From JAYUKV01 sp043764135 (lineage in GTDB: Bacteria > Patescibacteriota > JACMRA01): a stretch of 31,201 bases of DNA. The position numbers were made by a program, and so were the translations under genes. Positions 8,339-16,280 of this stretch are shown piece by piece. The notes beneath the pieces were generated by a model. The model had not been told where the DNA came from. It ran no database searches and was given only the letters and a program-made list of their open reading frames with translations. The stretch covers positions 1 to 31,201 of the forward strand of contig JAYUKV010000131.1 in assembly GCA_043764135.1 (NCBI GenBank), given 5' to 3'. Every line of letters starts with the position of its first letter. Position 1 is the stretch's first letter.

Positions 8339-9774
8339 TATTGGATAATGTTTAAGATTGCTACTATAATTATAGCTATAGAAGAGAAAATGGGCAACAG
8401 AACAGCTATTTGTTCAGCTTGGCTAAAAGTCCTACTTGCTTTGTTTATCACTTTGGCGGTAATATACCCAATTAAACTAAGACTAATACCTAGTCCAATT
8501 GAAAAGATTAACAACATCCAGAATCCCAACCACCCAAGACCTAGAGATATAGAGAGTGTAAATATTATTAATGCATCAAAACAAGGAGTAAAACCAGTAT
8601 TTATTCCAAGCAAGATTGACTCCTTTAGATTTAACCTCTTGCTAGGTAGGTAGTGTTTATGATCTCCATGATCTAGAATTGTAAATGGCTTATTGCTATC
8701 GATATCAAGCTGAATTTCGTCGTATTTGTTTGATTTGGAAGCTAACTTATAATCTACATAATTCTTGTATGATTTTAATATCAAGAAAAAACCAAATATT
8801 AACAAGCTTAATGATGATAGAATCCTAATCCAATTAGCAAGAACAGGTATATTGATCCATTCTTTAGGGATATCAATTGTGAAGTTAATATATGGGATTA
8901 AAAGTTTAAATCCATCTTTGAACACTGCCCAAAGTAGCCCTAATAAAAGTATTATAAATGTATGGCTTATAGTAGTGCTAATTGCCATAATCACAGAGTC
9001 TTTAAATGTACCATTTATTGCACTTAGATATGATCCTATAATAGCTTTACCATGCCCTGGTTGGAATGCATGAAGAGCGCCAAAAATTGCACAAATACCA
9101 AGAATTATTAACAAATTTTGAAATGAGTAGTCAGGGTTTCTTAAAAAACTTTTTACTTTTGAGAAAAGTTCATTATTACTTATTCGATTAAAGAAGCTTA
9201 GATTGTTTATGCCTTTTGGACTTGCAATTGTAGTATTTAATTGTTCAGATACTAGGGTTTTATCTGGATAATATCCTATATTATCAAAGGTCACATTTAC
9301 ATTCTTATCAAGTGATATATTCCAATCTTGTGCAAGGACTGTATTAAATTTGAGTTTGTTATAGATTTTAATCTCTTTGGGGTTTTGATCTAGTATTACT
9401 TTGCCATAGTTGATTTGTAATTCAATAGTTGGAACTACAACTTGTTCAAGATTATTGTATGGGGTAAGAAGTTCAACACTTATTGGTCTATAATCAACTG
9501 AATCGTAATTAATGTATAAATTGTCTCTAAGTTTTGATAAATATTCCTTATTTTCTGAGTCATCAAAAACCTTATCAATATTCTTATCAAAACTTCCAAA
9601 CACAACATCTAGTTCAGAGCTTGGAACATTTATATCTAGAAGAATACTCAATTCTTGTTTATCATTATACACAACTGCAGTGGTCCTAGTTATAGCATTA
9701 CGAACCAGATGTGCATATGATATCTGTGGAATTAAAGCAAGTAAAATTAAACAACAAAATAGTATTTGTTTCAT
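8338..9774 (-). CDS. NicO/RcnA-type nickel-cobalt transporter with N-terminal extracytoplasmic domain
   Basis: Integral membrane protein of the NicO superfamily, which moves Ni2+/Co2+ or related cations. Residues 1-21 form a signal peptide (cleavage near SYA-HL). Residues about 22-215 form a soluble outer domain. The membrane part follows from about 218. The family signature is HAFQPGHGKAIIGSY at 235-249 (H235, H241). H271 lies in the next helix. A His-rich cytoplasmic loop reads DHGDHKH at 368-374, and the second-half signature is GFTPCFDAL at 394-402 where relatives usually have PCP. Direction of transport and metal cannot be told from the sequence. It is the first gene of a two-gene unit with the SWIM protein. 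No Shine-Dalgarno is evident. A -10-like TATAAT lies on the minus strand at 9823-9828. Confidence 0.85.
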   Translation of the reverse strand: MKQILFCCLILLALIPQISYAHLVRNAITRTTAVVYNDKQELSILLDINVPSSELDVVFGSFDKNIDKVFDDSENKEYLSKLRDNLYINYDSVDYRPISVELLTPYNNLEQVVVPTIELQINYGKVILDQNPKEIKIYNKLKFNTVLAQDWNISLDKNVNVTFDNIGYYPDKTLVSEQLNTTIASPKGINNLSFFNRISNNELFSKVKSFLRNPDYSFQNLLIILGICAIFGALHAFQPGHGKAIIGSYLSAINGTFKDSVIMAISTTISHTFIILLLGLLWAVFKDGFKLLIPYINFTIDIPKEWINIPVLANWIRILSSLSLLIFGFFLILKSYKNYVDYKLASKSNKYDEIQLDIDSNKPFTILDHGDHKHYLPSKRLNLKESILLGINTGFTPCFDALIIFTLSISLGLGWLGFWMLLIFSIGLGISLSLIGYITAKVINKASRTFSQAEQIAVLLPIFSSIAIIIVAILNIIQ

Positions 9775-9875
9775 TGCTGAATTTAAACAGTTTTTGATAA
9801 ATAAGTAAAATCATTAAGTAAAATTATAGTATTTTTTTCCTAAAGATTTTTAATCAAATAGGTTAAAATATAATT

Positions 9876-9904
9876 TTGACATTTAAAGAAAATTAAGCTA
9901 TTCT
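9876..9904 (+). promoter_or_regulatory. Sigma70-type promoter of the frame-disrupted membrane gene
   Basis: TTGACA at 9876-9881, a 17-base spacer, TATTCT at 9899-9904. Predicted start near 9911, giving a leader of about 22 bases that contains the AGGAG site at 9923-9927. Confidence 0.65.
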
Positions 9905-9932
9905 TGATAAGAAATGTCATTTAGGAGCTAAA

Positions 9933-10315
9933 ATGAAAACCCAAAACGAAAATTTCTTATTTATAGTAGCCTTTGGAGTGATAGGTATTACTATTGGTTG
10001 TATTATCGCTGCTTTTGCAGTTGATAAAAAAATGTTGATAATAATTTTATAACTAAAAGGGAAACTGTTTTAGTAACAGGAACTGATTTTTCTTCCACAA
10101 TAAATGTTACTTTTCAATTAGGGAACGGTGGGTATCTAAATGCGAAGGACACTACTCCAACAACAGAGACTTATCGTTCTAATCGTCGAGATTTGTATCG
10201 TAAATTTCTAAATGATAAAACAGTAATCTGTTTTGATTATTCATCTCCTAAGGAAAGTGTCACTCAAAAAGAGCGCGTTAAAACATTTCAACTCGGGGCT
10301 TGGGCCAACCTCTAA
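9933..10315 (+). CDS. Small membrane-anchored protein, split by a one-base frame change at an A7 run
   Basis: The ATG at 9933 has a perfect AGGAG five bases upstream. The first frame gives 39 residues, including a membrane segment (FLFIVAFGVIGITIGCIIAAFAV), and stops at TAA 10050-10052. Shifting -1 (or adding one A) at the seven-A run 10026-10032 leads straight into an open frame ending at TAA 10313-10315. The joined product would be 127 residues: a short N-terminus, one membrane helix, then a soluble domain beginning KKNVDNNFITKRETVLVTG and ending FQLGAWANL. A terminator follows, so this is one transcription unit. Explanations are a sequencing or assembly error in the homopolymer, a recent frameshift mutation, or programmed slippage. 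No homologous family is recognised. Confidence 0.7.
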
Positions 10316-10339
10316 TTAGTTAGAAGAATTCTTCTGATA

Positions 10340-10382
10340 AACTCTTTGAAAACATTATTGTTTTTGAAGAGTTAATTTTTTA
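10340..10382 (+). terminator. Intrinsic terminator after the split membrane gene
   Basis: Stem AACTCTT (10340-10346) with AAGAGTT (10367-10373), continued inside by AAAAC with GTTTT, followed by AATTTTTTAT. Confidence 0.8.
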
Positions 10383-10589
10383 TATTAGATTGCAAAAATG
10401 AAGAATATCTGAAAAGACATAAAATCTTATAAAATGCTTGAAAATCAACCTAAATCTTCCTTAAACAAACATAAATCACTCCATTTCAAATGACTTTTTT
10501 CACTATCTGATCGTATCTCTCTTTATGATTTTGTTTTAGTTCATAAGTAAAAAATAATTATTGATCATTCAGTATTTACTTAATAAATT
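10383..10589. other. Non-coding AT-rich stretch
   Basis: Stops are frequent in all frames and no start with a ribosome site is seen. The only structure noticed is a loose stem TAAGTAAA/TTTACTTA near 10545-10582. Otherwise I see nothing in it. Confidence 0.4.
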
Positions 10590-10610
10590 AGACCGCTATC
10601 ATTGCGGTCT
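10590..10610 (-). terminator. Hairpin after the 81-aa gene
   Basis: Perfect stem AGACCGC (10590-10596) with GCGGTCT (10604-10610), loop TATCATT. On the minus strand it is followed by AATTTATTAAG, a weak T-tract, so it is a moderate terminator. Confidence 0.6.
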
Positions 10611-10616
10611 GAAAAA

Positions 10617-10862
10617 TTAATTAGTTCGATAAGTGTTTTCTAATTGAGCTTTTTTAAGATTTAATTGTGCATTTTTTAGCTCATCTTCTACAAGTACTTC
10701 TAACTCTACAACTATTTTGTTCAATTCCTCTAGTTGGAGATTTACCTTTCTTAGATTTGTTTCTAATTGGTCTAGATCATAACATATTTGGTGTATTTCT
10801 CCATAACTTATGCTGGAAACGTAAATGTTAATAATAGCATTAAATGTTAAGTATGAAAGCAT
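10617..10862 (-). CDS. 81-aa coiled-coil mini-protein
   Basis: No family recognised. The first 23 residues are moderately hydrophobic (MLSYLTFNAIINIYVSSISY). Residues about 25-75 form a clear coiled coil with Leu/Ile heptads (LDQLETNLRKVNLQLEELNK and onward). The ATG at 10862 is preceded by GAGGT at Shine-Dalgarno distance (about 7 bases), which supports the start. It is a stand-alone gene with its own hairpin at the 3' end. It could be a scaffold or oligomerisation factor, but nothing in the surroundings indicates a partner. Confidence 0.65.
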   Translation of the reverse strand: MLSYLTFNAIINIYVSSISYGEIHQICYDLDQLETNLRKVNLQLEELNKIVVELEVLVEDELKNAQLNLKKAQLENTYRTN

Positions 10863-10969
10863 GGCTTACCTCGTCTTGTTAACTTGTAGAACTATACTAG
10901 TAGTACTCATATTTTTTCTAATGTCAATTTCTATGTTCAATTTTACAAATATTTTACCAATTCTGATCT

Positions 10970-11006
10970 AAAAAAATTATCCTCCAAAACAAATGTTTTG
11001 GAGGAT
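10970..11006 (-). terminator. Strong intrinsic terminator of the 329-aa gene
   Basis: Perfect 12-bp stem ATCCTCCAAAAC (10979-10990) with GTTTTGGAGGAT (10995-11006), loop AAAT. On the minus strand it runs into a T7 tract (A-run 10970-10976). Confidence 0.92.
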
Positions 11007-11019
11007 AGTGTCAAATTAA

Positions 11020-12009
11020 TTAGAATTGATTGTAATAGTGTTGAGTTAGTACAATTAATTCCTGAATTTGAACAGTAGAAGAGGCAGTCATAGGACTCTC
11101 AATAATACCACTAGAGGAACCTCCCCAACCCACTTCAGCAATATTTTGTTTAAAGAAGGGGACAAAGCCTGGATGATTGGACCCGTTCTGGATCATCAAC
11201 GAGAATTTGTTTATAGGTTCACTTTGACCATTGAAGCCTTTAAATTCTGGCAAGTGTAGGATAGCGGTTGTGTCAACTGTCGGCGTGAAAAGATAGAGAA
11301 GTTCGGGCAGAAGTCCGGAACCTAATGTGGTAGCCAAGGAAATCGAGTGATCATGATAAACAATCGATTTTGCAAGATTTGCAATTTCATTAACATGTCT
11401 ATCATTGAAAAACCTTGGTTCAGTCGGGTTGGATAACTCCTGACCGAATGCTTCGAGCTTTTCTTCGAGGCTTGTTGCTTTGTTGTTACAAATCCCAATA
11501 TAATTTGAGATCATGTAGGTTACTGAATTCTTAAGCATTTCGGCAATTAATCCAGTATCACTTGCATCAACCGTAGTTCGATCAATCAGCATTCTACGGC
11601 AATCGTGAGCTGCAATCAGCTCTAATTGTCGTTTTTGAACAACTGTCAGATCGCTAAAGTTTCTACCAGATTGTCTCTGATAAATTACCCATAAAGCAGC
11701 GAGCGCATCTGGGTCTAGTCTTCCAGGCAATGCCACAATGCAATTATCTGCGAACAGTGGTTTATGGTTCCATGCGGACTCGCAAGCTGCAATTCCATAT
11801 TGTGCTTGAAATGTGAGTTCATGCCCATCATAGATGCGGTAAAGCATCAATTTAGCAAGATTTTTATCTTGAACTGCTGCGTGCTGTGGATCGAATGAAA
11901 TCGTTCCATAGCCTAATGTAAGCGCAGCGAATTCATTAATTTCGATCGCAATAATTTGTTCTTTTGTATCGAGAATGTTTTCAATAATCAGACTTTGAGT
12001 CAATTTCAT
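11020..12009 (-). CDS. Uncharacterised 329-aa protein, possibly DHH-phosphoesterase-like
   Basis: No firm family. Two segments recall DHH-type phosphoesterases. One is VALPGRLDPDALAALWVIY (92-110), similar in shape to the 'xxDxDxxxAxxxL' metal site. The other is a C-terminal glycine-rich GWGGSSSGIIESP (294-306), similar to the DHHA1 'GGH/GG' nucleotide-binding turn. The order and distance would fit a small DHH-DHHA1 protein, but the DHH triad itself is not seen. No signal peptide or membrane span is present. An AGAGGA Shine-Dalgarno sits about six bases before the ATG at 12009, with a good promoter further upstream and a strong terminator downstream. Its base composition is visibly richer in G+C than most neighbours. 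Confidence 0.6.
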   Translation of the reverse strand: MKLTQSLIIENILDTKEQIIAIEINEFAALTLGYGTISFDPQHAAVQDKNLAKLMLYRIYDGHELTFQAQYGIAACESAWNHKPLFADNCIVALPGRLDPDALAALWVIYQRQSGRNFSDLTVVQKRQLELIAAHDCRRMLIDRTTVDASDTGLIAEMLKNSVTYMISNYIGICNNKATSLEEKLEAFGQELSNPTEPRFFNDRHVNEIANLAKSIVYHDHSISLATTLGSGLLPELLYLFTPTVDTTAILHLPEFKGFNGQSEPINKFSLMIQNGSNHPGFVPFFKQNIAEVGWGGSSSGIIESPMTASSTVQIQELIVLTQHYYNQF

Positions 12010-12039
12010 TTGAATCCTCTAATATATAGGTCTAGTCCT

Positions 12040-12068
12040 TAAATAGCACAATAATTGTATGATGTCAA
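12040..12068 (-). promoter_or_regulatory. Sigma70-type promoter of the 329-aa gene
   Basis: Minus strand TTGACA (12068-12063), 17-base spacer, TATTTA (12045-12040). The predicted start near 12033 leaves a 24-base leader with the AGAGGA ribosome site. Confidence 0.7.
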
Positions 12069-12189
12069 TCTTAATTGTTCAAAAACTAACACTTATTAAA
12101 TATATTATCAAATACAATAAAAAATGTAATATTTTTAAGTAAAATGGGTTATAAAAAAGTTCATTTTAATTCAATTAAATTAGCGATTT

Positions 12190-12320
12190 ATGGTGTTTTC
12201 GAACATACCTCGCCCTTTGGCCACTCCTTTCAACCTTGAAAGGAGAAATTCTTAGAAGTTGATTAACAGATGTTGTAAAACATTTCCATTATCTTATTTC
12301 AAAAATAGAAACTCTGCTTT
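12190..12320 (+). repeat. Structured interspersed repeat, copy A
   Basis: About 125 bases closely match a second copy at 18438-18559. The conserved block includes TGTTTTCGAAC, ACCTCGCCCTT, and a perfect 10-bp hairpin CTCCTTTCAA-CC-TTGAAAGGAG (12224-12245). A GCC/GGC hairpin sits just before it, and downstream blocks TGATT, ATGTTGTA and TAGAAACTCT are also shared. It carries no protein shared between copies. It resembles palindromic dispersed repeats or a multi-copy structured RNA. Strand is assigned only by the direction in which both copies read alike. Confidence 0.75.
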
Positions 12321-12342
12321 ATTTAAAGAACCTTTCAAGGCT

Positions 12343-12405
12343 GAACCCTCACCTAAATCTTTTTGCAAAAGATTCAGGAAACCTGAAGGGAACCCTCACC
12401 TAAAT
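12343..12405. repeat. Direct repeats and small hairpins downstream of copy A
   Basis: GAACCCTCACCTAAAT occurs exactly twice, at 12343-12358 and 12390-12405. Between them are two small hairpins, ATCTTTT-TGC-AAAAGAT (12357-12373) and TTCAGG-AAA-CCTGAA (about 12373-12387). This looks like an extended or degenerate palindromic repeat module. The remaining bases to 12529 show no gene that I would support. Confidence 0.65.
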
Positions 12406-12529
12406 TCAAACAGTCGATTTTCTCTAAGTTTTAAATTCAAGTACCTGAGGGGTGCGATAGCTAATAGTGATGTGGTTTGTTCGAAAATATCCTAACTGTA
12501 TTATCACACTTAATTCATCATAACTAGTT

Positions 12530-12557
12530 AAAAAAATTAGCCTATTAAAATAAGGCT
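12530..12557 (-). terminator. Terminator after the two-helix membrane gene
   Basis: Stem AGCCT (12539-12543) with AGGCT (12553-12557). On the minus strand it is followed by AATTTTTTTAAC. Short stem but a good T-run. Confidence 0.65.
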
Positions 12558-12565
12558 GTAAATAC

Positions 12566-13174
12566 TTACAAAATTAATGTGATAAGCGCCTGATATAGTT
12601 CATCAGGTTCAATATACTTCGAAAGCTTACCTTTTTGATCTACCTTGAATTTAAGTTGAGTTTTATTACCTTTAAAATAATATTCCTCATTGTCTAGATA
12701 TTCAAAAAAAAGAACACCATCAACTTTATTTATTATTAACAAGTGTGGATGCCTAACTGAGATTTTACTAATCAACCTATCTATGTAAGATGCGTGTATT
12801 ACCATTAATATTTGAAAAACAAATATTATTCCAAGTGCAATAATTAACGCCATTGGAGCAATAACATTATGAAACACCAACAAAACAAATATACTTATTC
12901 CAACTACTGGAGAAGCAATTTTACCAAAATTTAGTATTCTTCCGTGAAACCTGGTCTTTTTTAGTATTTTTCTTTGTTTGATAGTAAGTTGAATAGCGTC
13001 AGGGTTATTGTAGTATACAACCTTTAAAGATCCGTCATTTAAATCTAGAATTTGATTAAGAACTTGGAAAAGCTTTGGATCAAATTTTCTGGCATAAAAC
13101 GGTTGTTTTATTTTTTTTGGGTTTTTTGTAAGTAAAACTTGTAACTCCCAATTCAGCTCATCAATTGTACACAT
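12566..13174 (-). CDS. Uncharacterised membrane protein with a central two-helix hairpin
   Basis: No family recognised. Residues 1-80 are soluble and basic. Residues about 84-103 and 105-126 form a membrane hairpin (SPVVGISIFVLLVFHNVIAP, then MALIIALGIIFVFQILMVI). Residues 130-202 are soluble, with both ends predicted on the cytoplasmic side. The ATG at 13174 has no Shine-Dalgarno. An AT-rich segment just upstream could hold a -10, but I could not identify a clear pair. It is divergent from the yidD fusion gene. Function unknown. Confidence 0.65.
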   Translation of the reverse strand: MCTIDELNWELQVLLTKNPKKIKQPFYARKFDPKLFQVLNQILDLNDGSLKVVYYNNPDAIQLTIKQRKILKKTRFHGRILNFGKIASPVVGISIFVLLVFHNVIAPMALIIALGIIFVFQILMVIHASYIDRLISKISVRHPHLLIINKVDGVLFFEYLDNEEYYFKGNKTQLKFKVDQKGKLSKYIEPDELYQALITLIL

Positions 13175-13289
13175 TTGTGATAAAATATTAAGGTGCTAAA
13201 TAATAACTAACACATTACTTGATAAAAATCAAAAAATATGAGATAAACAAGAAATATTCAATTCATGGAATTCTATAAGGTTAAGAAAA

Positions 13290-14120
13290 ATGATCAAGTC
13301 GATTTGCACAATTCTTATAAAAACCTACCAGTTGTTTATAAGTTCATTGACGCCATCAATGTGTAATTACAAAAATACCTGCTCTCAATATACAAAACAA
13401 GCAATTGCAAAATGGGGTTTTGTAGATGGTTCTATCCTTGCAACTAGATACCTCAAGCTATGCGCCCAAGAAGGCAAGTCATTACGAAAAATTCATATTA
13501 CTGAGAAGCACTACTTCGATGGCTATCAAGTACCAATTACTAAACCAGTAATTAAGGGAAAAGAATATTTGAATTTTTTAATTTCTATTACTCTTTATTC
13601 CATGATTGCACCATTAACAATGTTGTTGATATTGAATTATGATTTGGGGTTTAGCTTGGTTCTTGGTGTGTTTTACTTTTTGATTTATGCATTAACTGTT
13701 ATTCTAAAATTAAAACACCGCAAGCTTAAAATTTTAAGTCCAATCTTAAAGTTAAATTTGTTGCCTGTTATCAGTGTCAGCTTTCCTTCGATTTTTATTG
13801 CTTGTACTGTAAAATCAATTTTTGAACCCACTAAGCTAGAATCCCAACTTGGTCTAAACAATAAGACAAAACTTATTGTGGCGGCTGTAATTATTGCTGT
13901 GATAGGTTTGTCGATTATGTTTTATTCACCATTAGTTGGATGTGTAATTGTACTTGCTGGCTATCTTACAGTTTGGAAGAACAGCCCTACAGAAAGAGGA
14001 AATTTGGATAATAATCTTGGATTGATCGCTCTTTCTATTGGGTGTATTTTGTTCTATTATAGTCCAGTTTTTGCACTACCTTTGATAATACTCTGGTGGG
14101 AATCTAATAAGAATCGATGA
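13290..14120 (+). CDS. yidD: YidD-domain protein fused to a multi-spanning membrane tail
   Basis: The first about 85 residues match YidD, the small factor linked to YidC-dependent membrane insertion. They contain IKTYQLFISSLTPSMC (10-25), then KNTCSQYTKQAIAKWGFVDG (28-47), then ATRYLKLCAQ (51-60), with DGYQVP (77-82) standing for the usual GGxDPVP. C25, C31 and C58 keep the family's cysteine positions. YidD proteins are normally 70-110 aa. Here about 190 extra residues carry roughly six or seven hydrophobic segments (about 94-116, 119-139, 155-175, 194-211, 213-229, 243-258, 260-270). The extension is in frame with no stop. It ends with TGA, the only TGA stop in the window. No yidC or rpmH is adjacent, unlike the classical locus. 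Confidence 0.8.
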   Translation: MIKSICTILIKTYQLFISSLTPSMCNYKNTCSQYTKQAIAKWGFVDGSILATRYLKLCAQEGKSLRKIHITEKHYFDGYQVPITKPVIKGKEYLNFLISITLYSMIAPLTMLLILNYDLGFSLVLGVFYFLIYALTVILKLKHRKLKILSPILKLNLLPVISVSFPSIFIACTVKSIFEPTKLESQLGLNNKTKLIVAAVIIAVIGLSIMFYSPLVGCVIVLAGYLTVWKNSPTERGNLDNNLGLIALSIGCILFYYSPVFALPLIILWWESNKNR

Positions 14121-14159
14121 GTTATTGATTTTTAAAAAGAATTTGTTATTACATCTCAA

Positions 14160-14190
14160 GCCAATCCAGATTATCTGGGTTGGCATTTTA
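14160..14190 (+). terminator. Intrinsic terminator of the yidD fusion gene
   Basis: Eleven-bp stem GCCAATCCAGA (14160-14170) with TCTGGGTTGGC (14174-14184), one G-T pair, loop TTA, then ATTTTAATTT. Confidence 0.85.
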
Positions 14191-14317
14191 ATTTGATTGA
14201 ATTTTAATTGCTACTTTTTCTGTTAATTTAGATACTTAATAATAGTATTTTGACTATAATGGTTTAATATGTTAATTGATATTTTGTAGACTATTCATAA
14301 GCAAAGAGGTAAATCAG

Positions 14318-15214
14318 ATGGCTGTAGATTTGAAAAATAAAAGTTTCACGTTAGTAAATAACTATGGAACTACTTTTATTGCTGTTTTTGAACTTACCAA
14401 AGTAAGCTCTTTTAAAACAGAAGAAGAATTTCAAAACTTTCTTAAAAAGTATAAAAAGTAAATTGAAGAAGCTCAAAGCTCTAAGCTTTTTGATGAGGAA
14501 ACATCTTATGCATTAGGTGGCTTTGACATTCAATTGGCCACTGCTGGTTTAAAGAGCAACAAAGTAATTGTTACATTGGGCGGCTCTTGCTCTAGTTCCT
14601 TGGTGGAAGATATTGACCCTGTCAAAGGCTTTGGTAGTATTCTATCACGAATGCTCAATAGCTACTTTGATACGGAGTTTGTCTTATCATGTGACCCTAA
14701 GCCAGGTGAAGTACCTTACAAGATTATGGCTCTTCAATTGAATGAGTCTATCTTGGTTGATACTTTTGATGAAGACTTTAACAAGTTTGATCAATTACAA
14801 CCTAAGAAGGTCGAAGGTAGATCTCCATTGTTTGATTATGGTCGTACTTATTCCGATGTATATTGGGATTATTACTTCATTGATGCATTGGGTGATGTTA
14901 TCGAATTGTCATTTAATGTTGCTCAAATCCTTTTGGAAAATGGCTCTAACGTAGCAAGTTCTGTAGATTTTGCAGAACCTGCAATAAGCGTAATTCCAGA
15001 GATTCTAGCTTCAACAGATGCTCCTATTTCTGTAGTTTCAGAGGCAGCAGCTTCTGTACCAGATGTAGATGGAGATGCTTTGGGCTGGTTTGGTGACTTA
15101 TTTGGCGGTATCGGTGATATGTTCTCCGGAATGTTTGATAGTTGCTCAGTACCAGATTGCGATGTTCCTGATTGCGGAGGTCTAGATTGCGGAGGAGTTG
15201 ATTGTTCAAGCTAA
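14318..15214 (+). pseudogene. Cys-tailed 298-codon gene interrupted by one in-frame TAA
   Basis: The ATG at 14318 has AAGAGGT seven bases upstream and opens a frame of 47 residues ending KKYKK at TAA 14459-14461. The same frame continues without another stop to 15214, with protein-like sequence directly after the TAA (IEEAQSSKLFDEETSYALGG). The second part has no ATG with a ribosome site; its first possible start is a TTG at 14534. So this is one gene with a premature stop, a stop readthrough, or a base error. The tail is striking: GWFGDLFGGIGDMFSGMF followed by CSVPDCDVPDCGGLDCGG, with Cys every four to five residues. No family recognised. A strong terminator follows. Confidence 0.75.
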
Positions 15215-15244
15215 GCACAACTAAAATTGGAATTTAATTATTTT

Positions 15245-15278
15245 TTCGCCCTTTTTTGATTTAAGGGCGAATATTTTA
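15245..15278 (+). terminator. Intrinsic terminator after the Cys-tailed gene
   Basis: Stem TTCGCCCTT (15245-15253) with AAGGGCGAA (15263-15271), followed by TATTTTA. Confidence 0.85.
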
Positions 15279-15323
15279 TAGCCGCTTGTCTATTCTCATA
15301 TAATTTGTAAATATAAATAGATA

Positions 15324-16280
15324 ATGGCTAATTTTTGGTTAGAACTGCCTAAGAATTTTTCTGTATTGGCACCAATGGAGGATGTTACTGACACCGTTTT
15401 TAGACAGGTGATTATTAAGGCGGGAAGACCTGATGTTATGTTTACAGAGTTTACTAATTGCGATGGTATGTGTTCGATTGGTCAAGCAAATCTAATCCAC
15501 AGACTTAAATTTTCATCGCTTGAAAAGCCAATAGTCGCACAAATCTGGGGAAAAACTCCAGAAAACTATTATCAGACAGCTAAACTATGCTTAGAAATGG
15601 GTTTTGATGGAGTTGATATTAATATGGGATGTCCTGAAAAAAGTGTTATAAAGCAAGGTGCTTGTTCAGCTTTAATAAACAATCACGAATTGGCTTCTGA
15701 GATAATTAAATCAGTAAATAGAGCTGTAGAAGGCAAGATCCCAGTATCAGTCAAAACAAGAATAGGCTTTAATACTATTGTTACAGAAGATTGGATTGGA
15801 TTCTTGTTAAAACAGAATATTCAAGCGCTTACTGTACACTCAAGGACCGCCAAAGAACTAAGCGATGCGCCTAATCACTTTGAACAGTATGAGATAATAC
15901 AAAGTTTAAGAGATGAAATCAATCCGAATTGTATACTTATTGCAAATGGTGATATAACTGATTCTACACATGGGGTTAATGTATGTGAGCAATATCAGAT
16001 TGAAGGTTACATGATTGGACGAGGAGTATTTCAAAATCCTTGGTGTTTTAATCCCACAATAAAGATTGATGAAGTCTCAAAACAAACAAGACTAGAATTA
16101 TTACAATTCCATTTAAATCTATGGTCCGAAACTTGGCAAAATTCAAAATCCTATCCAAAACTCAAAAAATATTTCAAAATCTATATTCAATCATTTGCAC
16201 AAGCTTCTGACTTGAGAGTATCATTAATGGAAACAAAATATATTGAAGAAGCAAAAAAAATTATCTTTGACAATCTTTAA
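15324..16280 (+). CDS. dus: tRNA-dihydrouridine synthase
   Basis: FMN-dependent enzyme that reduces uridine to dihydrouridine in tRNA D-loops. The TIM-barrel N-terminus shows APMEDVTD (16-23). The catalytic cysteine is in MGCPEKSVIKQGACSAL (C103). VSVKTRIGF (141-149) holds the FMN/substrate lysine, LTVHSRT follows, and the phosphate-binding turn reads IANGDITD then MIGRGVFQNPW. A short helical C-terminal domain completes the normal length (318 aa). Which of the Dus subfamilies and which tRNA positions are served cannot be told from this alone. The start ATG 15324 lies about 20 bases after a TATAAT (15299-15304) with no Shine-Dalgarno. No clear terminator follows. Confidence 0.93.
   Translation: MANFWLELPKNFSVLAPMEDVTDTVFRQVIIKAGRPDVMFTEFTNCDGMCSIGQANLIHRLKFSSLEKPIVAQIWGKTPENYYQTAKLCLEMGFDGVDINMGCPEKSVIKQGACSALINNHELASEIIKSVNRAVEGKIPVSVKTRIGFNTIVTEDWIGFLLKQNIQALTVHSRTAKELSDAPNHFEQYEIIQSLRDEINPNCILIANGDITDSTHGVNVCEQYQIEGYMIGRGVFQNPWCFNPTIKIDEVSKQTRLELLQFHLNLWSETWQNSKSYPKLKKYFKIYIQSFAQASDLRVSLMETKYIEEAKKIIFDNL

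Noticed and set aside
8348..9808. Several plus-strand frames opposite the NicO transporter
   Set aside because: They are antisense to a gene with clear family motifs and have no ribosome sites.
12259..12495. 78-codon open frame starting at TTG after the AAAGGAG hairpin
   Set aside because: It lies in the repeat region, its sequence is made from hairpins and direct repeats, and the equivalent frame at copy B stops early and encodes a different peptide.
13290..14120. UGA recoded to glycine, as in some Patescibacteria
   Set aside because: The long conserved genes have no in-frame TGA, and the one TGA here stops the yidD fusion just before a terminator. Recoding would add only four residues.
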